A stretch of 64,000 nucleotides of DNA from an uncultured Porphyromonadaceae bacterium (GCA_900547555.1 URHG01000004.1:34717-98716), one strand, 5' to 3'; numbered from the stretch's first letter, positions 7,047 through 16,190 are shown. Notes: a model not told the origin generated them from the sequence alone. Program-made: numbers and translations.

Positions 7047-8648
7047 ATGAAATCGACCATATCATTGCTATTATGCCTGTTTTTTCTGTTTCCCGCCTCG
7101 TCATCGGCGGCAAAGAAAAGAAAAGACAGAAAACGTAACGTTATAGAAACCCCGGCAGACAGTTTACTCACACAAAAGCCTATCGATACGGCCCTCATCG
7201 TTTCGCCCGATACATTGAAAACGAAACCTGCCTCAAAGATAGTTCCTGCCACGCCCCATAAACTGACGGCAAAAGATACGATCACCGATAACGATATCGT
7301 TCTCCCCGAAGGTCTTGCCAATGGCGTCGATACGCTTATCAGCGAAGAAGTAGACCATTTACAACCTCCTGCCAATCGCAAAGGAGGCAATATCGACTAC
7401 CCCGACTCTGTATACATACAACGACTTTGTGCACTCCCTGCCATCATAGAGCTTCCCTACAACAGTGTCGTCAAAGGATACATTTCCCTATATACCGAGA
7501 AACGCAGGGAACTGGTAGAGAAATTACTTGCCTTGAATCTTTACTACGAACCAATCTTCGAACAAGAACTCGACAAAATGGGATTGCCTATCGAACTGAA
7601 ATACCTACCCGTCATCGAATCGGCTCTACGCCCCAACGCCGTATCTCCGGTAGGTGCGACGGGACTATGGCAATTCATGATAGGTACAGCCCGTATGATG
7701 GGGCTCGAAGTAAACAGTGTCGTCGACGAGCGACGCGATCCATACAAGTCGACCCAACAAGCGTTGCGATACCTGCAACAGCTACACGATAATTTCGGAG
7801 ATTGGACTCTCGCCATAGCCGCATACAATTGCGGCCCGGGAAACGTAAACAAAGCCATACGCCGTTCCGGGGGAAAACGCGACTATTGGGACATATACCC
7901 CTATCTGCCCCGGGAAACCCGCGGATATGTACCAGCTTTTATCGCCGCCAATTATATCATGAATTATTATGACTTGCATAACATACAGCCGGGAGAAATA
8001 GAGTTGCCCTCAGAAACGGACACCGTACTAATATCCAAGCGACTGCACTTCAAACAAATATCCGATGTTCTTGGTATCGAAATCAATGAATTGAGGCAAC
8101 TCAATCCGCAATACCGTCGCGATGTCGTTCCGGCTACGGCCAAACGTCCTTATTTCCTCGTTCTGCCGGAAGAGTCGGCATACGCCTTCGTCGAGAATGA
8201 AGATTCGATTTGCAACCACCAGTCCGAACTTTATGCCCGACGCATCACCGCAGAGTTGGCCAAAGCGTCCAGTTCACCCATACAAGGGTATCACCGCGTA
8301 CGCTCGGGCGAAAATCTGTCGGTCATTGCACATCGATACCGTACCAGCGTCGCAAACCTGAAAAAGTGGAACAATCTCAAAAGCAACAATATTTACCCAG
8401 GTATGCGGTTGGCGGTAAGCTCGTCATACGCAAGAACCCGTTCTTCGGCAAAAACAACAGCAACAAAATCAACTCGTAAAGCCGAGACATGGGTAAAAAA
8501 CGGCGTTCGTTACTATAAAGTAAGACCGGGAGATAGTTTATGGGAAATTTCAAGGCAATTTCCGGGGCTTACCGTTCAAGCATTGAAAAACGCCAATTCA
8601 TTAAACTCGAACAACCTAAAACCCGGACAGATATTAAAAATCCCATAA
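7047..8648 (+). CDS. mltD: MltD-like lytic transglycosylase with two LysM domains
   Basis: Cleaves the glycan strands of peptidoglycan in the periplasm. The 533-residue protein has a signal peptide (1-21), a low-complexity linker to about residue 110, and a Slt domain whose catalytic glutamate is E191 in the motif ELKYLPVIESALRP; the conserved GATGLWQFM and AYNCGPGNVN motifs follow. Two LysM domains lie at about 416-460 (YHRVRSGENLSVIA) and 489-533 (YYKVRPGDSLWEIS) and bind peptidoglycan. It starts 10 bases after the DUF5683 gene, so it is the last gene of the parA operon as seen here. In Bacteroides a relA/spoT gene often follows (recalled); here a pectin locus follows instead. Confidence 0.94.
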   Translation: MKSTISLLLCLFFLFPASSSAAKKRKDRKRNVIETPADSLLTQKPIDTALIVSPDTLKTKPASKIVPATPHKLTAKDTITDNDIVLPEGLANGVDTLISEEVDHLQPPANRKGGNIDYPDSVYIQRLCALPAIIELPYNSVVKGYISLYTEKRRELVEKLLALNLYYEPIFEQELDKMGLPIELKYLPVIESALRPNAVSPVGATGLWQFMIGTARMMGLEVNSVVDERRDPYKSTQQALRYLQQLHDNFGDWTLAIAAYNCGPGNVNKAIRRSGGKRDYWDIYPYLPRETRGYVPAFIAANYIMNYYDLHNIQPGEIELPSETDTVLISKRLHFKQISDVLGIEINELRQLNPQYRRDVVPATAKRPYFLVLPEESAYAFVENEDSICNHQSELYARRITAELAKASSSPIQGYHRVRSGENLSVIAHRYRTSVANLKKWNNLKSNNIYPGMRLAVSSSYARTRSSAKTTATKSTRKAETWVKNGVRYYKVRPGDSLWEISRQFPGLTVQALKNANSLNSNNLKPGQILKIP

Positions 8649-8716
8649 ACTACGGCTTCCCACATTAAGAATTCGGAGATTTTCTTTATTAAAATCAAGA
8701 ATTCCATTATTTTTAT

Positions 8717-8724
8717 TATTTTTG
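8717..8724 (+). promoter_or_regulatory. -7 promoter element of the pectin locus
   Basis: TATTTTTG fits TAnnTTTG and lies 35 bases before the start of the CE12-CE8 gene, in an AT-rich gap after mltD. It is probably the main promoter for the first two pectin genes. Confidence 0.4.
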
Positions 8725-8758
8725 TCGCATTGATTCAATAAAAAACATCCTTTTTACC

Positions 8759-10399
8759 ATGAAACGTACTCTTTTCTACTTACTGGGAATTTGCGTGATC
8801 ACTTCTTTCATGGCTCTGTCGAACAAACAAAAGCCCGTCATCTATATGATAGGAGACTCGACAATGGCCAACAAATCTCTTACCGGAGGGAATCCCGAAC
8901 GGGGCTGGGGCCATGTACTACCCGGATTTTTCTCTCCCGAAATAAAGATAGATAACCATGCCGTAAACGGCCGCAGCTCTCTCAGCTTCATGAGCCGCTG
9001 GAATGCTGTATATGACCAGTTGAAAAAAGGCGATTATGTATTTATCCAGTTCGGGCATAACGACCAGAAAAAGAAACCCGATCGCTACTCCGACCCCGAC
9101 ACGGCCTATAAAAACAATCTGAGGTTTTACATCAATCAAACCCGCGAAAAAGGAGCTATTCCCGTACTTTTTACCTCTATCATAAGACGAAAATTCGGAG
9201 AAGACGGTAAACTCATCGATACGCACGGGCGTTACATTTCGGCTTGCAAAGAAGTTGCCGCTGAAATGAAAGTCGTATGTATCGATCTCAACAACAGTAC
9301 CGAAACCCTCGTGAATAATCTCGGAGACGAGCCATCGAAAGAACTCTTCATGTGGATAACACCGGGAACATGCCCCGCAATACCCGACGGCCGCAAAGAC
9401 GACACTCACCTCAAAGTAAAAGGTGCCCGCATCATCGCAGGCATGGCAGTGGACTCCATCGAGAAAAAAATACCCAAACTCGCCCCTTATATCCGCCGAT
9501 ACGACTATGTCGTGGCACAAGACGGGAGCGGAGATTTCTTCACACTGCAAAAAGCCATCGATGCTGTTCCCGCATTCAGCAAACGCCCCACAACCATATA
9601 CATACGCAACGGTGTATATAAAGAAAAAATTACCGTACCGGGTAACCGCAACAATATCCACATCATAGGCGAAGATGTAGATAAAGTCATTCTCACTTAC
9701 GACGATTATGCATCTAAAAAGAATGTATTCGGCGACAATATAGGTACTTCGGGATCATCGTCATTCTTTGTTTATGGAAACGGATTCACCGCCGAAAACG
9801 TAACATTCGAAAACAGTTCCGGTCCGGTAGGCCAAGCTGTAGCGTTGTTTGTAGCCGGAGATAAATGCGTATTCAAAAACTGTAAGATGAAAGGATTCCA
9901 AGACACCCTTTACACCTACGGAGAAAACTCCCGCCAATATTACGAGAATTGTTATATAGAAGGTACGACCGACTTCATTTTCGGTAAATCGACCGCTTGG
10001 TTCGAAAATTGTACCATACACAGCAAACAAAATTCTTACATCACGGCAGCCTCCACACCCGAAAACGTAACTTACGGATATGTTTTCAACAAATGTCGTC
10101 TCACTGCCGACGATGGTGTCGAGAAAGTATATCTGGGCCGCCCGTGGAGACCTTATGCGGCAGTCTTGTTCACCAAATGCGAAATGGGAAAACACATTCG
10201 TCCCGAAGGTTGGCATAATTGGGGAAAAGCCTCCAACGAAGAGACCGCTCGCTACTGCGAATACAAAAACAAGGGTGAAGGATCAAACACACAAAGCCGT
10301 GTCGCATGGTCGCACCAGCTGAACAGAAAAGAAGCCTCCCGATACTCGATCAAACAAGTCTTGGGCGGTAACGACGGCTGGAATCCTCAAGAAAAGTAA
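8759..10399 (+). CDS. Bifunctional rhamnogalacturonan acetylesterase (CE12) - pectin methylesterase (CE8)
   Basis: A 546-residue secreted enzyme with two catalytic domains. After a signal peptide (about 1-20), an SGNH/GDSL hydrolase of the rhamnogalacturonan acetylesterase type spans about 27-240: nucleophile S34 in GDSTM, block III G99-H100-N101-D102, and the catalytic pair D215/H217 in DDTH. A CE8 pectinesterase right-handed beta-helix spans about 251-545: VAQDGSGDF, Q359 in VGQAVAL, the acid D382 in GFQDTLY, the nucleophile D405 in TTDFIFG, and R461/W463 in LGRPWR. The enzyme would strip acetyl and methyl esters from pectin before the backbone is cut. All key residues of both domains are present. 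It is followed 48 bases later by a GH105 gene, an obvious partner. Confidence 0.93.
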   Translation: MKRTLFYLLGICVITSFMALSNKQKPVIYMIGDSTMANKSLTGGNPERGWGHVLPGFFSPEIKIDNHAVNGRSSLSFMSRWNAVYDQLKKGDYVFIQFGHNDQKKKPDRYSDPDTAYKNNLRFYINQTREKGAIPVLFTSIIRRKFGEDGKLIDTHGRYISACKEVAAEMKVVCIDLNNSTETLVNNLGDEPSKELFMWITPGTCPAIPDGRKDDTHLKVKGARIIAGMAVDSIEKKIPKLAPYIRRYDYVVAQDGSGDFFTLQKAIDAVPAFSKRPTTIYIRNGVYKEKITVPGNRNNIHIIGEDVDKVILTYDDYASKKNVFGDNIGTSGSSSFFVYGNGFTAENVTFENSSGPVGQAVALFVAGDKCVFKNCKMKGFQDTLYTYGENSRQYYENCYIEGTTDFIFGKSTAWFENCTIHSKQNSYITAASTPENVTYGYVFNKCRLTADDGVEKVYLGRPWRPYAAVLFTKCEMGKHIRPEGWHNWGKASNEETARYCEYKNKGEGSNTQSRVAWSHQLNRKEASRYSIKQVLGGNDGWNPQEK

Positions 10400-10447
10400 G
10401 GCTGATAAATATCGCAAACTCCATGAAATTACTTTAAATACCCGTTT

Positions 10448-11677
10448 ATGAAAAAGACCTTCAAAATCCTGTTCTTCACAGCACTGGCTCTCGGTTGTTG
10501 CGGTAACATCGACGCCAAGAAAAAACAAAAATTCGATGTAAACCCCGATCTTCCTATGTCGATCCGCATGGCTCAATCGGAGATTATACGCAATCCCGAA
10601 GGTTGGATGCTCGATTTCAGTCAGAAACTAAAATGGAATTATTGTCATGGTCTCGAATGTCAGTCGTTCCTCGATGTGTATGACCGTTATAAAGGAGATA
10701 AAAAATATGCCAAAATAGTAGCTCCTTTCTATACTTACGTCAAAGATTATGCCGATACCATCATCAATGAAAACGGTATCATTTACGGATACAAGAAAAC
10801 CAATTACAATCTCGATCATGTAAATTCGGGAAAAATACTTTTCCGTCTCTATGACCGTGAAAAAGACCCCCGTTACAAAATCGCCATGGATACCCTGCGT
10901 GCACAACTCGCCTCACAACCCCGCACATCGGAAGGCGGCTTTTGGCACAAAAAAGTATATCCTTTCCAAATGTGGCTCGACGGTCTCTATATGGGAGAAC
11001 CTTATTATGCCGAATATACCGCGACATTCGATAACAACAACACCCGGGCTTATGCCGACATCGTCAACCAATTCCTCTTGGTAGCCAAACGTACTTACGA
11101 TAAAGAAACCGGTCTGTATCGCCATGCATGGGACGAAATAAAAGCCCTGCCGTGGTCGGACAAAAGCGGTCGTGCACCTCATGTATGGGGTCGTGCGCTG
11201 GGTTGGTACATGATGGCCATCGTCGATGCACTCGAATACCTGCCCGAGAACCAACCCGGACGAGACAAAATGATAACGACTTTGCAAAACATCGTCAAAA
11301 ATTTGGCCAAATACCAAGATCCCAAAACCGGAGCTTGGAGCCAAGTCATCGACCAGACCGGCAGAGAAGGCAATTATCTGGAAATGTCTTGCACTCCGAT
11401 GTATGCTTATGCCATCGCCAAAGGCGTGCGTAAAGGATACCTCGACCCATCGACCCTCGAAATGGCCCAAAAAGCCTATCAAGGCATTCTCGACAACTTC
11501 ATTAAGGTCGACGAAAAAGGACTCGTGTCGCTCACCAACGTATGCGGAGTAGCCGGTTTGGGCGGGAAACCGTACCGCGACGGATCTTTCGACTATTACG
11601 TAAACGAAGTCGTCCGTGATAACGACCCCAAAGGAGTTGCACCGTTTATCATGCTCTGCCTCGAAATGAATAACTAA
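10448..11677 (+). CDS. GH105 unsaturated rhamnogalacturonyl hydrolase
   Basis: Removes the 4,5-unsaturated galacturonosyl residue left at the non-reducing end of oligosaccharides by pectin or rhamnogalacturonan lyases. The 409-residue protein has a signal sequence ending in ALGCCGN, a plausible lipobox, so it may be a lipoprotein. Typical (alpha/alpha)6-barrel motifs are seen: NLDHVNSGKILF with the first conserved Asp, QMWLDGLYMGEPYYAEY with the catalytic Asp, RAPHVWGRALGWYMMAIVD, and VCGVAGLGGKPYRDGSFDYYV near the end. It lies directly downstream of the CE12-CE8 gene in the same direction. No polysaccharide lyase that would supply its substrate is present in the window. Confidence 0.92.
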   Translation: MKKTFKILFFTALALGCCGNIDAKKKQKFDVNPDLPMSIRMAQSEIIRNPEGWMLDFSQKLKWNYCHGLECQSFLDVYDRYKGDKKYAKIVAPFYTYVKDYADTIINENGIIYGYKKTNYNLDHVNSGKILFRLYDREKDPRYKIAMDTLRAQLASQPRTSEGGFWHKKVYPFQMWLDGLYMGEPYYAEYTATFDNNNTRAYADIVNQFLLVAKRTYDKETGLYRHAWDEIKALPWSDKSGRAPHVWGRALGWYMMAIVDALEYLPENQPGRDKMITTLQNIVKNLAKYQDPKTGAWSQVIDQTGREGNYLEMSCTPMYAYAIAKGVRKGYLDPSTLEMAQKAYQGILDNFIKVDEKGLVSLTNVCGVAGLGGKPYRDGSFDYYVNEVVRDNDPKGVAPFIMLCLEMNN

Positions 11678-11734
11678 AATTCTATTTATTCCGTAAAAAA
11701 TCGGCAAAAACGATATAAATTCCGCCGTCTTCGT

Positions 11735-11777
11735 TAAAAGCTATTTCTCGTCCCTGAAAAATAGCTTTTATTTTTTT
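11735..11777 (+). terminator. Probable terminator after the CE12-CE8/GH105 pair
   Basis: The 12-base arms TAAAAGCTATTT (11735-11746) and AAATAGCTTTTA (11759-11770) are perfectly complementary and are followed by a run of seven T. It separates the pectin pair from the small winged-helix gene. Confidence 0.7.
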
Positions 11778-11799
11778 ACCTATTTACAAATAAAATTTA

Positions 11800-11807
11800 T
11801 ATCTTTG
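11800..11807 (+). promoter_or_regulatory. -7 promoter element of the winged-helix gene
   Basis: TATCTTTG is an exact match to TAnnTTTG, 37 bases before the start codon at 11845 and directly after a terminator, so this small gene has its own promoter. Confidence 0.55.
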
Positions 11808-11844
11808 TATCAAACTCTCTAACTAGAATAAAATTTTACCGATT

Positions 11845-12048
11845 ATGAAAAGGGAAGAAATTGGCATGAATGCCGGTTTGGTGTGGAATACACTGAACGA
11901 AAAAGGTCCTATGACCGTAAAAGACCTGAGAAAAGCAACCAAGCTGAAAGACAAACAAATTTTCGCTGCCTTAGGTTGGTTGTCGCGTGAAGACAAAGTC
12001 TCTACAACCGAAGTTGAAAACGACTTGGAAGTATCACTCATCAGATAA
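11845..12048 (+). CDS. Small winged helix-turn-helix protein (DUF2582-like)
   Basis: A 67-residue protein that looks like a single winged-helix domain: NAGLVWNTLNEKGPMTVKDLRKATKLKDKQIFAALGWLSREDKV is the helix-turn-helix with the pattern of the PF10771-type family found as stand-alone proteins in Bacteroidota. It has no effector domain. It has its own promoter and a strong terminator (12074-12115), so it is monocistronic. It lies inside the pectin block, but there is no direct evidence that it regulates those genes. Family call fairly sure; role unknown. Confidence 0.8.
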   Translation: MKREEIGMNAGLVWNTLNEKGPMTVKDLRKATKLKDKQIFAALGWLSREDKVSTTEVENDLEVSLIR

Positions 12049-12073
12049 GTCATATCTGACATAAAACAAAAAG

Positions 12074-12115
12074 GAAGGCGGCGTGCAGCAAATTGCACAC
12101 CGCCTTCTTTTTTTT
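12074..12115 (+). terminator. Strong intrinsic terminator
   Basis: The stem GAAGGCGG (12074-12081) pairs with CCGCCTTC (12100-12107); inside it GTGCA and TGCAC form a second stem. A run of eight T follows. It ends the winged-helix gene. Confidence 0.9.
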
Positions 12116-12214
12116 CGCAAAAAACCCAAAAGTCCACCTATTTTGCCACAAACGAGCACCTCGGGAATGAAAAAAAATCGTACCTTAGAGCCCGAAAACA
12201 TAAACATTACGACC

Positions 12215-13192
12215 ATGAAAAATCGGTTCAAACTTTTCCTGTTGTTTTTGCTGTCGTGTACCTTACTTTCGGCAGCCGAAAAAACCAAACAATTGCTTAT
12301 CGTCGCACAAGACGGCAGCGGCGACTACACGACCATACAAGAAGCCATATATGCAATCCGAGACTATACCCCCGTTCCTATCACGGTTTTTATCAAAAAC
12401 GGCGTATATAATGAAAAACTCATTATACCGAGTTGGAAATGCGACATCACCCTCGAAGGAGAAAACGCTGACAGTACAATTATTTCTTACGGAGACTATG
12501 CAGGAAAAGACCTGATATATTTCGGAGACTCTATTGCCAAAATGGGAACATTTCGTAGCCATACGGTATTGGCTGCCGGACATCGAATCACTATAGAAAA
12601 TCTCACTATCGAAAATACGGCCGGCCGAGTAGGACAAGCTGTCGCCCTGCATACCGAAGGCGATCAGATCATCGTCCGCAACTGCCGGTTGAAGGGGAAT
12701 CAGGATACCGTTTTTACCGGAAATGAAAAAAGCCGGGTCTACTTCGAGAACTGCTATATCGACGGTACGACCGATTTTATTTTCGGTCCGGCAACATGCT
12801 GGTTCGAGAATTGCGAAATTTTCAGCAAGCAAAATTCTTACATCACAGCTGCTTCATCAGCACAAGAAAATCCTTTCGGTTACGTATTCCATAACTGTCG
12901 CCTCTCCGCAGCTGACAATGTAACCAAAGTATATCTGGGACGCCCCTGGCGCGCTTATGCTGCCGTAACTTTCATCAATTGCGATTTAGGTCGGCAAATT
13001 CGTCCCGAAGGCTGGGAAAACTGGCGTAATCCCGAAAACGAAAAAACGGCCCGCTATTCCGAATACAAAAACTACGGAGAGGGCGCCTCTACCGAAAAGA
13101 GGGTATCATGGAGTCGCCAACTGTCAAAAAAAGAAGCCAAACAATACACGCGCGAAAATGTCCTCGGCGGGAATTGGTGGCAAAACAATTGA
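12215..13192 (+). CDS. Pectin methylesterase (CE8)
   Basis: Secreted pectinesterase that removes methyl groups from polygalacturonate. From the ATG at 12215 it has 325 residues with a clear signal peptide (MKNRFKLFLLFLLSCTLLSA). Upstream in-frame starts would run through the preceding terminator and are rejected. The CE8 residues are complete: Q141 in VGQAVAL, D164 in GNQDTVF, the nucleophile D187 in TTDFIFG, and R243/W245 in LGRPWR. It is a stand-alone relative of the C-terminal half of the CE12-CE8 protein 2 kb upstream; the two share most motifs but differ in many surface loops, so the duplication is not recent. A GH43 gene follows after 42 bases. Confidence 0.94.
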   Translation: MKNRFKLFLLFLLSCTLLSAAEKTKQLLIVAQDGSGDYTTIQEAIYAIRDYTPVPITVFIKNGVYNEKLIIPSWKCDITLEGENADSTIISYGDYAGKDLIYFGDSIAKMGTFRSHTVLAAGHRITIENLTIENTAGRVGQAVALHTEGDQIIVRNCRLKGNQDTVFTGNEKSRVYFENCYIDGTTDFIFGPATCWFENCEIFSKQNSYITAASSAQENPFGYVFHNCRLSAADNVTKVYLGRPWRAYAAVTFINCDLGRQIRPEGWENWRNPENEKTARYSEYKNYGEGASTEKRVSWSRQLSKKEAKQYTRENVLGGNWWQNN

Positions 13193-13234
13193 AAAACAAC
13201 AACTCATATAAATTACCTAAAAACAAAATCACCC

Positions 13235-14905
13235 ATGAAAAAAAACAGTCTCATCGCTGCGTTTCTGCTGCTGGCAGGCAGCCTTTCGGCTCAATCACTC
13301 TCGGAAGTGTGGGTTCCCGACCTCGGTAACGGGAAATATAAAAACCCTATTATCGATGCCGATTATTCCGACCCTGATGTCTGCCGTGTAGGCGACGATT
13401 ATTACATGACCTCATCGAGTTTCAATTGTATCCCGGCATTGCAGATTCTTCATTCGAAAGATCTTGTCAACTGGACGCTCATCGGCTATGCGGCCGAACG
13501 TCTGAAACCCGAAGAAGACTTTTCCAAACCTCAACACGGGAACGGAGTATGGGCCCCCAGCATACGTTACCACAACGGTGAATTCTACGTTTGTTACGGC
13601 GACCCCGACCGAGGAATTTATATCATTAAGACAAAAGATCCCGCCGGTCGTTGGGACGAACCTATTCTCGTACATCCCGCCAAAGGAATCATCGACCCCT
13701 GCCCCTTCTGGGACGAAGACGGCAAAGCCTATATTGCACACGGATATGCAGGTAGCCGTGCAGGTGTGAAAAGTATTATCGGTATGATAGAAATGACTCC
13801 CGACGGAACGGCATCGATCGGATCTGACCGGGTTATTTACGACGGACATATCGGTAATGCAACCATCGAAGGTGCAAAAATGTACAAACGCGACGGATAC
13901 TACTATATCTTTTCTCCGGCCGGCGGCGTAGCCACAGGTTGGCAGGTAGTACTTCGTTCCAAGAATGTATGGGGCCCCTACGAAGCCCGTACCGTAATGG
14001 CCCAAGGCAATACCGATGTTAACGGTCCTCACCAGGGCGGTTGGGTAGATACCCCCGATGGAAAGGAAGATTGGTTCATACATTTCCAAGACAAAGGAGC
14101 ATACGGGCGCGTCGTCCATCTGCAACCTATGGAATGGCTCGAGAACGGCTGGCCGGTCATCGGAGTGGATAAAGACGGCGACGGTTGCGGAGAACCCGTC
14201 TCTACCTACAAAAAACCCAACGTAGGAAAAACCTATCCAAAGGCAACACCCGCCGACAGCGACGAATTCGACAGTATAGATCTCGGCCTGCAATGGCAAT
14301 GGCACGGAAATCCCAGTGCACTTTGGTACTTCTGCGATGCCAACGCATCGACCTTACGTCTTTTCTCCCACTGCACACCGGGCATGAAGAGCCTTTACGA
14401 CGTACCTAATCTGTTATTGCAAAAATTCCCCACAGAAGATTTCACGGCAACCACCAAAGTTAAATTCATGCCTCGTGAAAACAAAGGAAAAACTATGGTC
14501 GGAGAACGTGCCGGACTTGTCGTAATGGGTCTCGACTATGCCGTTCTCGCACTCGATAGCCGAGCCGATGGCATCTATTTGGTACAAGCCGACTGTAAGA
14601 AAGCCGATCGCGGTGCGATCGAAAAAGAGAATGCCGCCGTCAAGCTCGAAGGCAATGAACTTTATCTGCGTGTCAAAGTAAAACAAGCCGGAGCCAAAAA
14701 GCCGACACAAAAAGCCGATTACAAATGCGAATGCACATTCTATTACAGCCTCGACGGTAAAAAATTCACTCCCATAGGGACGCCGTTTACCGCCAAAGAA
14801 GGAAAATGGATCGGTGCCAAAGTGGGGCTCTTCTGTACTCGTACATGGGAAAGCAACGATAGCGGCTGGCTCGATGTCGATTGGTTCCGTATCACAAAAA
14901 AATAA
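13235..14905 (+). CDS. GH43 family glycoside hydrolase with C-terminal beta-sandwich
   Basis: A 556-residue secreted enzyme (signal peptide MKKNSLIAAFLLLAGSLSAQ). The five-bladed propeller of GH43 occupies about 28-330, with the three acidic residues in the expected places: the base Asp in DADYSDPDVCRVGDDYYM, the middle Asp in GIIDPCPFWDEDG, and the acid Glu in IEGAKMYKRDGYYY. The C-terminal part (about 345-556) is a concanavalin-like domain typical of the GH43 xylosidase/arabinofuranosidase subfamilies. The substrate, probably arabinose or xylose/galactose side chains of pectin, is inferred from the neighbouring pectinesterase. It ends 12 bases before a terminator hairpin. Confidence 0.9.
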   Translation: MKKNSLIAAFLLLAGSLSAQSLSEVWVPDLGNGKYKNPIIDADYSDPDVCRVGDDYYMTSSSFNCIPALQILHSKDLVNWTLIGYAAERLKPEEDFSKPQHGNGVWAPSIRYHNGEFYVCYGDPDRGIYIIKTKDPAGRWDEPILVHPAKGIIDPCPFWDEDGKAYIAHGYAGSRAGVKSIIGMIEMTPDGTASIGSDRVIYDGHIGNATIEGAKMYKRDGYYYIFSPAGGVATGWQVVLRSKNVWGPYEARTVMAQGNTDVNGPHQGGWVDTPDGKEDWFIHFQDKGAYGRVVHLQPMEWLENGWPVIGVDKDGDGCGEPVSTYKKPNVGKTYPKATPADSDEFDSIDLGLQWQWHGNPSALWYFCDANASTLRLFSHCTPGMKSLYDVPNLLLQKFPTEDFTATTKVKFMPRENKGKTMVGERAGLVVMGLDYAVLALDSRADGIYLVQADCKKADRGAIEKENAAVKLEGNELYLRVKVKQAGAKKPTQKADYKCECTFYYSLDGKKFTPIGTPFTAKEGKWIGAKVGLFCTRTWESNDSGWLDVDWFRITKK

Positions 14906-14916
14906 TCTCACAGAAG

Positions 14917-14945
14917 AAAATCGGGAATCTTTATCCCGATTTTCT
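14917..14945 (+). terminator. Terminator of the pectin block
   Basis: AAAATCGGGA (14917-14926) pairs perfectly with TCCCGATTTT (14934-14943) around a seven-base loop, with further T downstream. It lies directly after the GH43 stop codon and before purT. Confidence 0.8.
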
Positions 14946-14976
14946 CTTTTCTCACTACACCCAAAATCCTTACACT

Positions 14977-16167
14977 ATGACAAAACTTGGAACAGCCCTT
15001 TCTCGAATCGGTACCAAAGTCGTACTTTGCGGATCGGGCGAACTCGGTAAAGAGGTAGCCATAGAACTGCAACGCTACGGCGTGGAGGTCGTTGCCCTCG
15101 ACAAATATGCAAATGCTCCGGCCATGCAAGTAGCACACCGTTCTCATGTACTGTCGATGCTCGACGGAGTGAAATTGCGGGAAATCATCGAAAAAGAGAA
15201 ACCCGACCACATCATTCCCGAAGTCGAAGCCATTGCTACGCCTACTCTCGTAGAACTCGAAAAAGAGGGATACAATGTTACTCCTACGGCCAAAGCTACA
15301 TTCCTCACCATGAACAGAGAAGGCATACGACGCCTTGCCGCAGAGGAGTTAGGCCTGAAAACCTCTCCTTACCGCTTTGCTTCGACCTGGGAAGAGTTTG
15401 AAGCAGCGATCTCGGAAATAGGCATGCCTTGTGTCGTAAAACCCATTATGAGCTCATCGGGACACGGACAAAGTGTCGTCCGTTCCGCATCGGACATCGA
15501 CCACGCTTGGCATTATGCACAAGAAGGCGGGCGGGCCGGAGCCGGACGCGTCATTGTGGAAGGATTTGTAGATTTCGACTACGAAATTACACTGCTCACC
15601 GTCCGCCACATCGGAGGGACGACATTCCTCAAACCCATCGGGCACCATCAGGTCGACGGCGATTACCGGGAATCGTGGCAACCCCAAGCAATGAGCGAAA
15701 AAGCATTGAAAGCAGCCGAAGAGATTGCCGGAAAAATTACGGCAGCTTTGGGCGGTTGGGGCATATTCGGCGTAGAGATGTTTATCCGAGGCGATGAAGT
15801 TATATTCAGCGAGGTTTCGCCCCGCCCGCACGATACCGGCATGGTAACCATGATTTCACAAGACATGTCGGAGTTTGCCCTGCACGCCCGCGCCGTTTTG
15901 GGGCTTCCGGTTCCGGGAATCCGTTTCCATGCTCCGTCCGCATCGAAAGCTATCGTCGTAGAAGGAGATACCGATAAAGTCGAATTCGACAATCTCGAAG
16001 AGGTTCTGAGCGAACCCGATGTGCAAATACGCATATTCGGCAAGGCAGAAGTAAACGGACATCGCCGTTTAGGGGTTATTTTGGCATGTGCCGATACGGT
16101 GGAAGAAGCGCTTGCCAAAGCCGAACGAGCTTATTCCAAGCTCAAAATCAACGTCTTACCCCGATAA
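14977..16167 (+). CDS. purT: Formate-dependent GAR transformylase PurT
   Basis: ATP-grasp enzyme that adds formate to phosphoribosylglycinamide (step 3 of purine synthesis) without folate. The 396 residues match the family length. The N-terminal part has VVLCGSGELGKEVAIELQRYG, the ATP-grasp loop CVVKPIMSSSGHGQSVVRS is in the middle, and VEMFIRGDEVIFSEVSPRPHDTGMVT holds the metal and substrate residues. The open frame reaches back to 14881, into the GH43 gene and the terminator; the ATG at 14977 starts the family-typical N-terminus. It is a single-gene unit between two hairpins. It shows that the organism can use free formate for purine synthesis. Confidence 0.96.
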   Translation: MTKLGTALSRIGTKVVLCGSGELGKEVAIELQRYGVEVVALDKYANAPAMQVAHRSHVLSMLDGVKLREIIEKEKPDHIIPEVEAIATPTLVELEKEGYNVTPTAKATFLTMNREGIRRLAAEELGLKTSPYRFASTWEEFEAAISEIGMPCVVKPIMSSSGHGQSVVRSASDIDHAWHYAQEGGRAGAGRVIVEGFVDFDYEITLLTVRHIGGTTFLKPIGHHQVDGDYRESWQPQAMSEKALKAAEEIAGKITAALGGWGIFGVEMFIRGDEVIFSEVSPRPHDTGMVTMISQDMSEFALHARAVLGLPVPGIRFHAPSASKAIVVEGDTDKVEFDNLEEVLSEPDVQIRIFGKAEVNGHRRLGVILACADTVEEALAKAERAYSKLKINVLPR

Positions 16168-16190
16168 AATCATACTTTATCGATTCTTGT

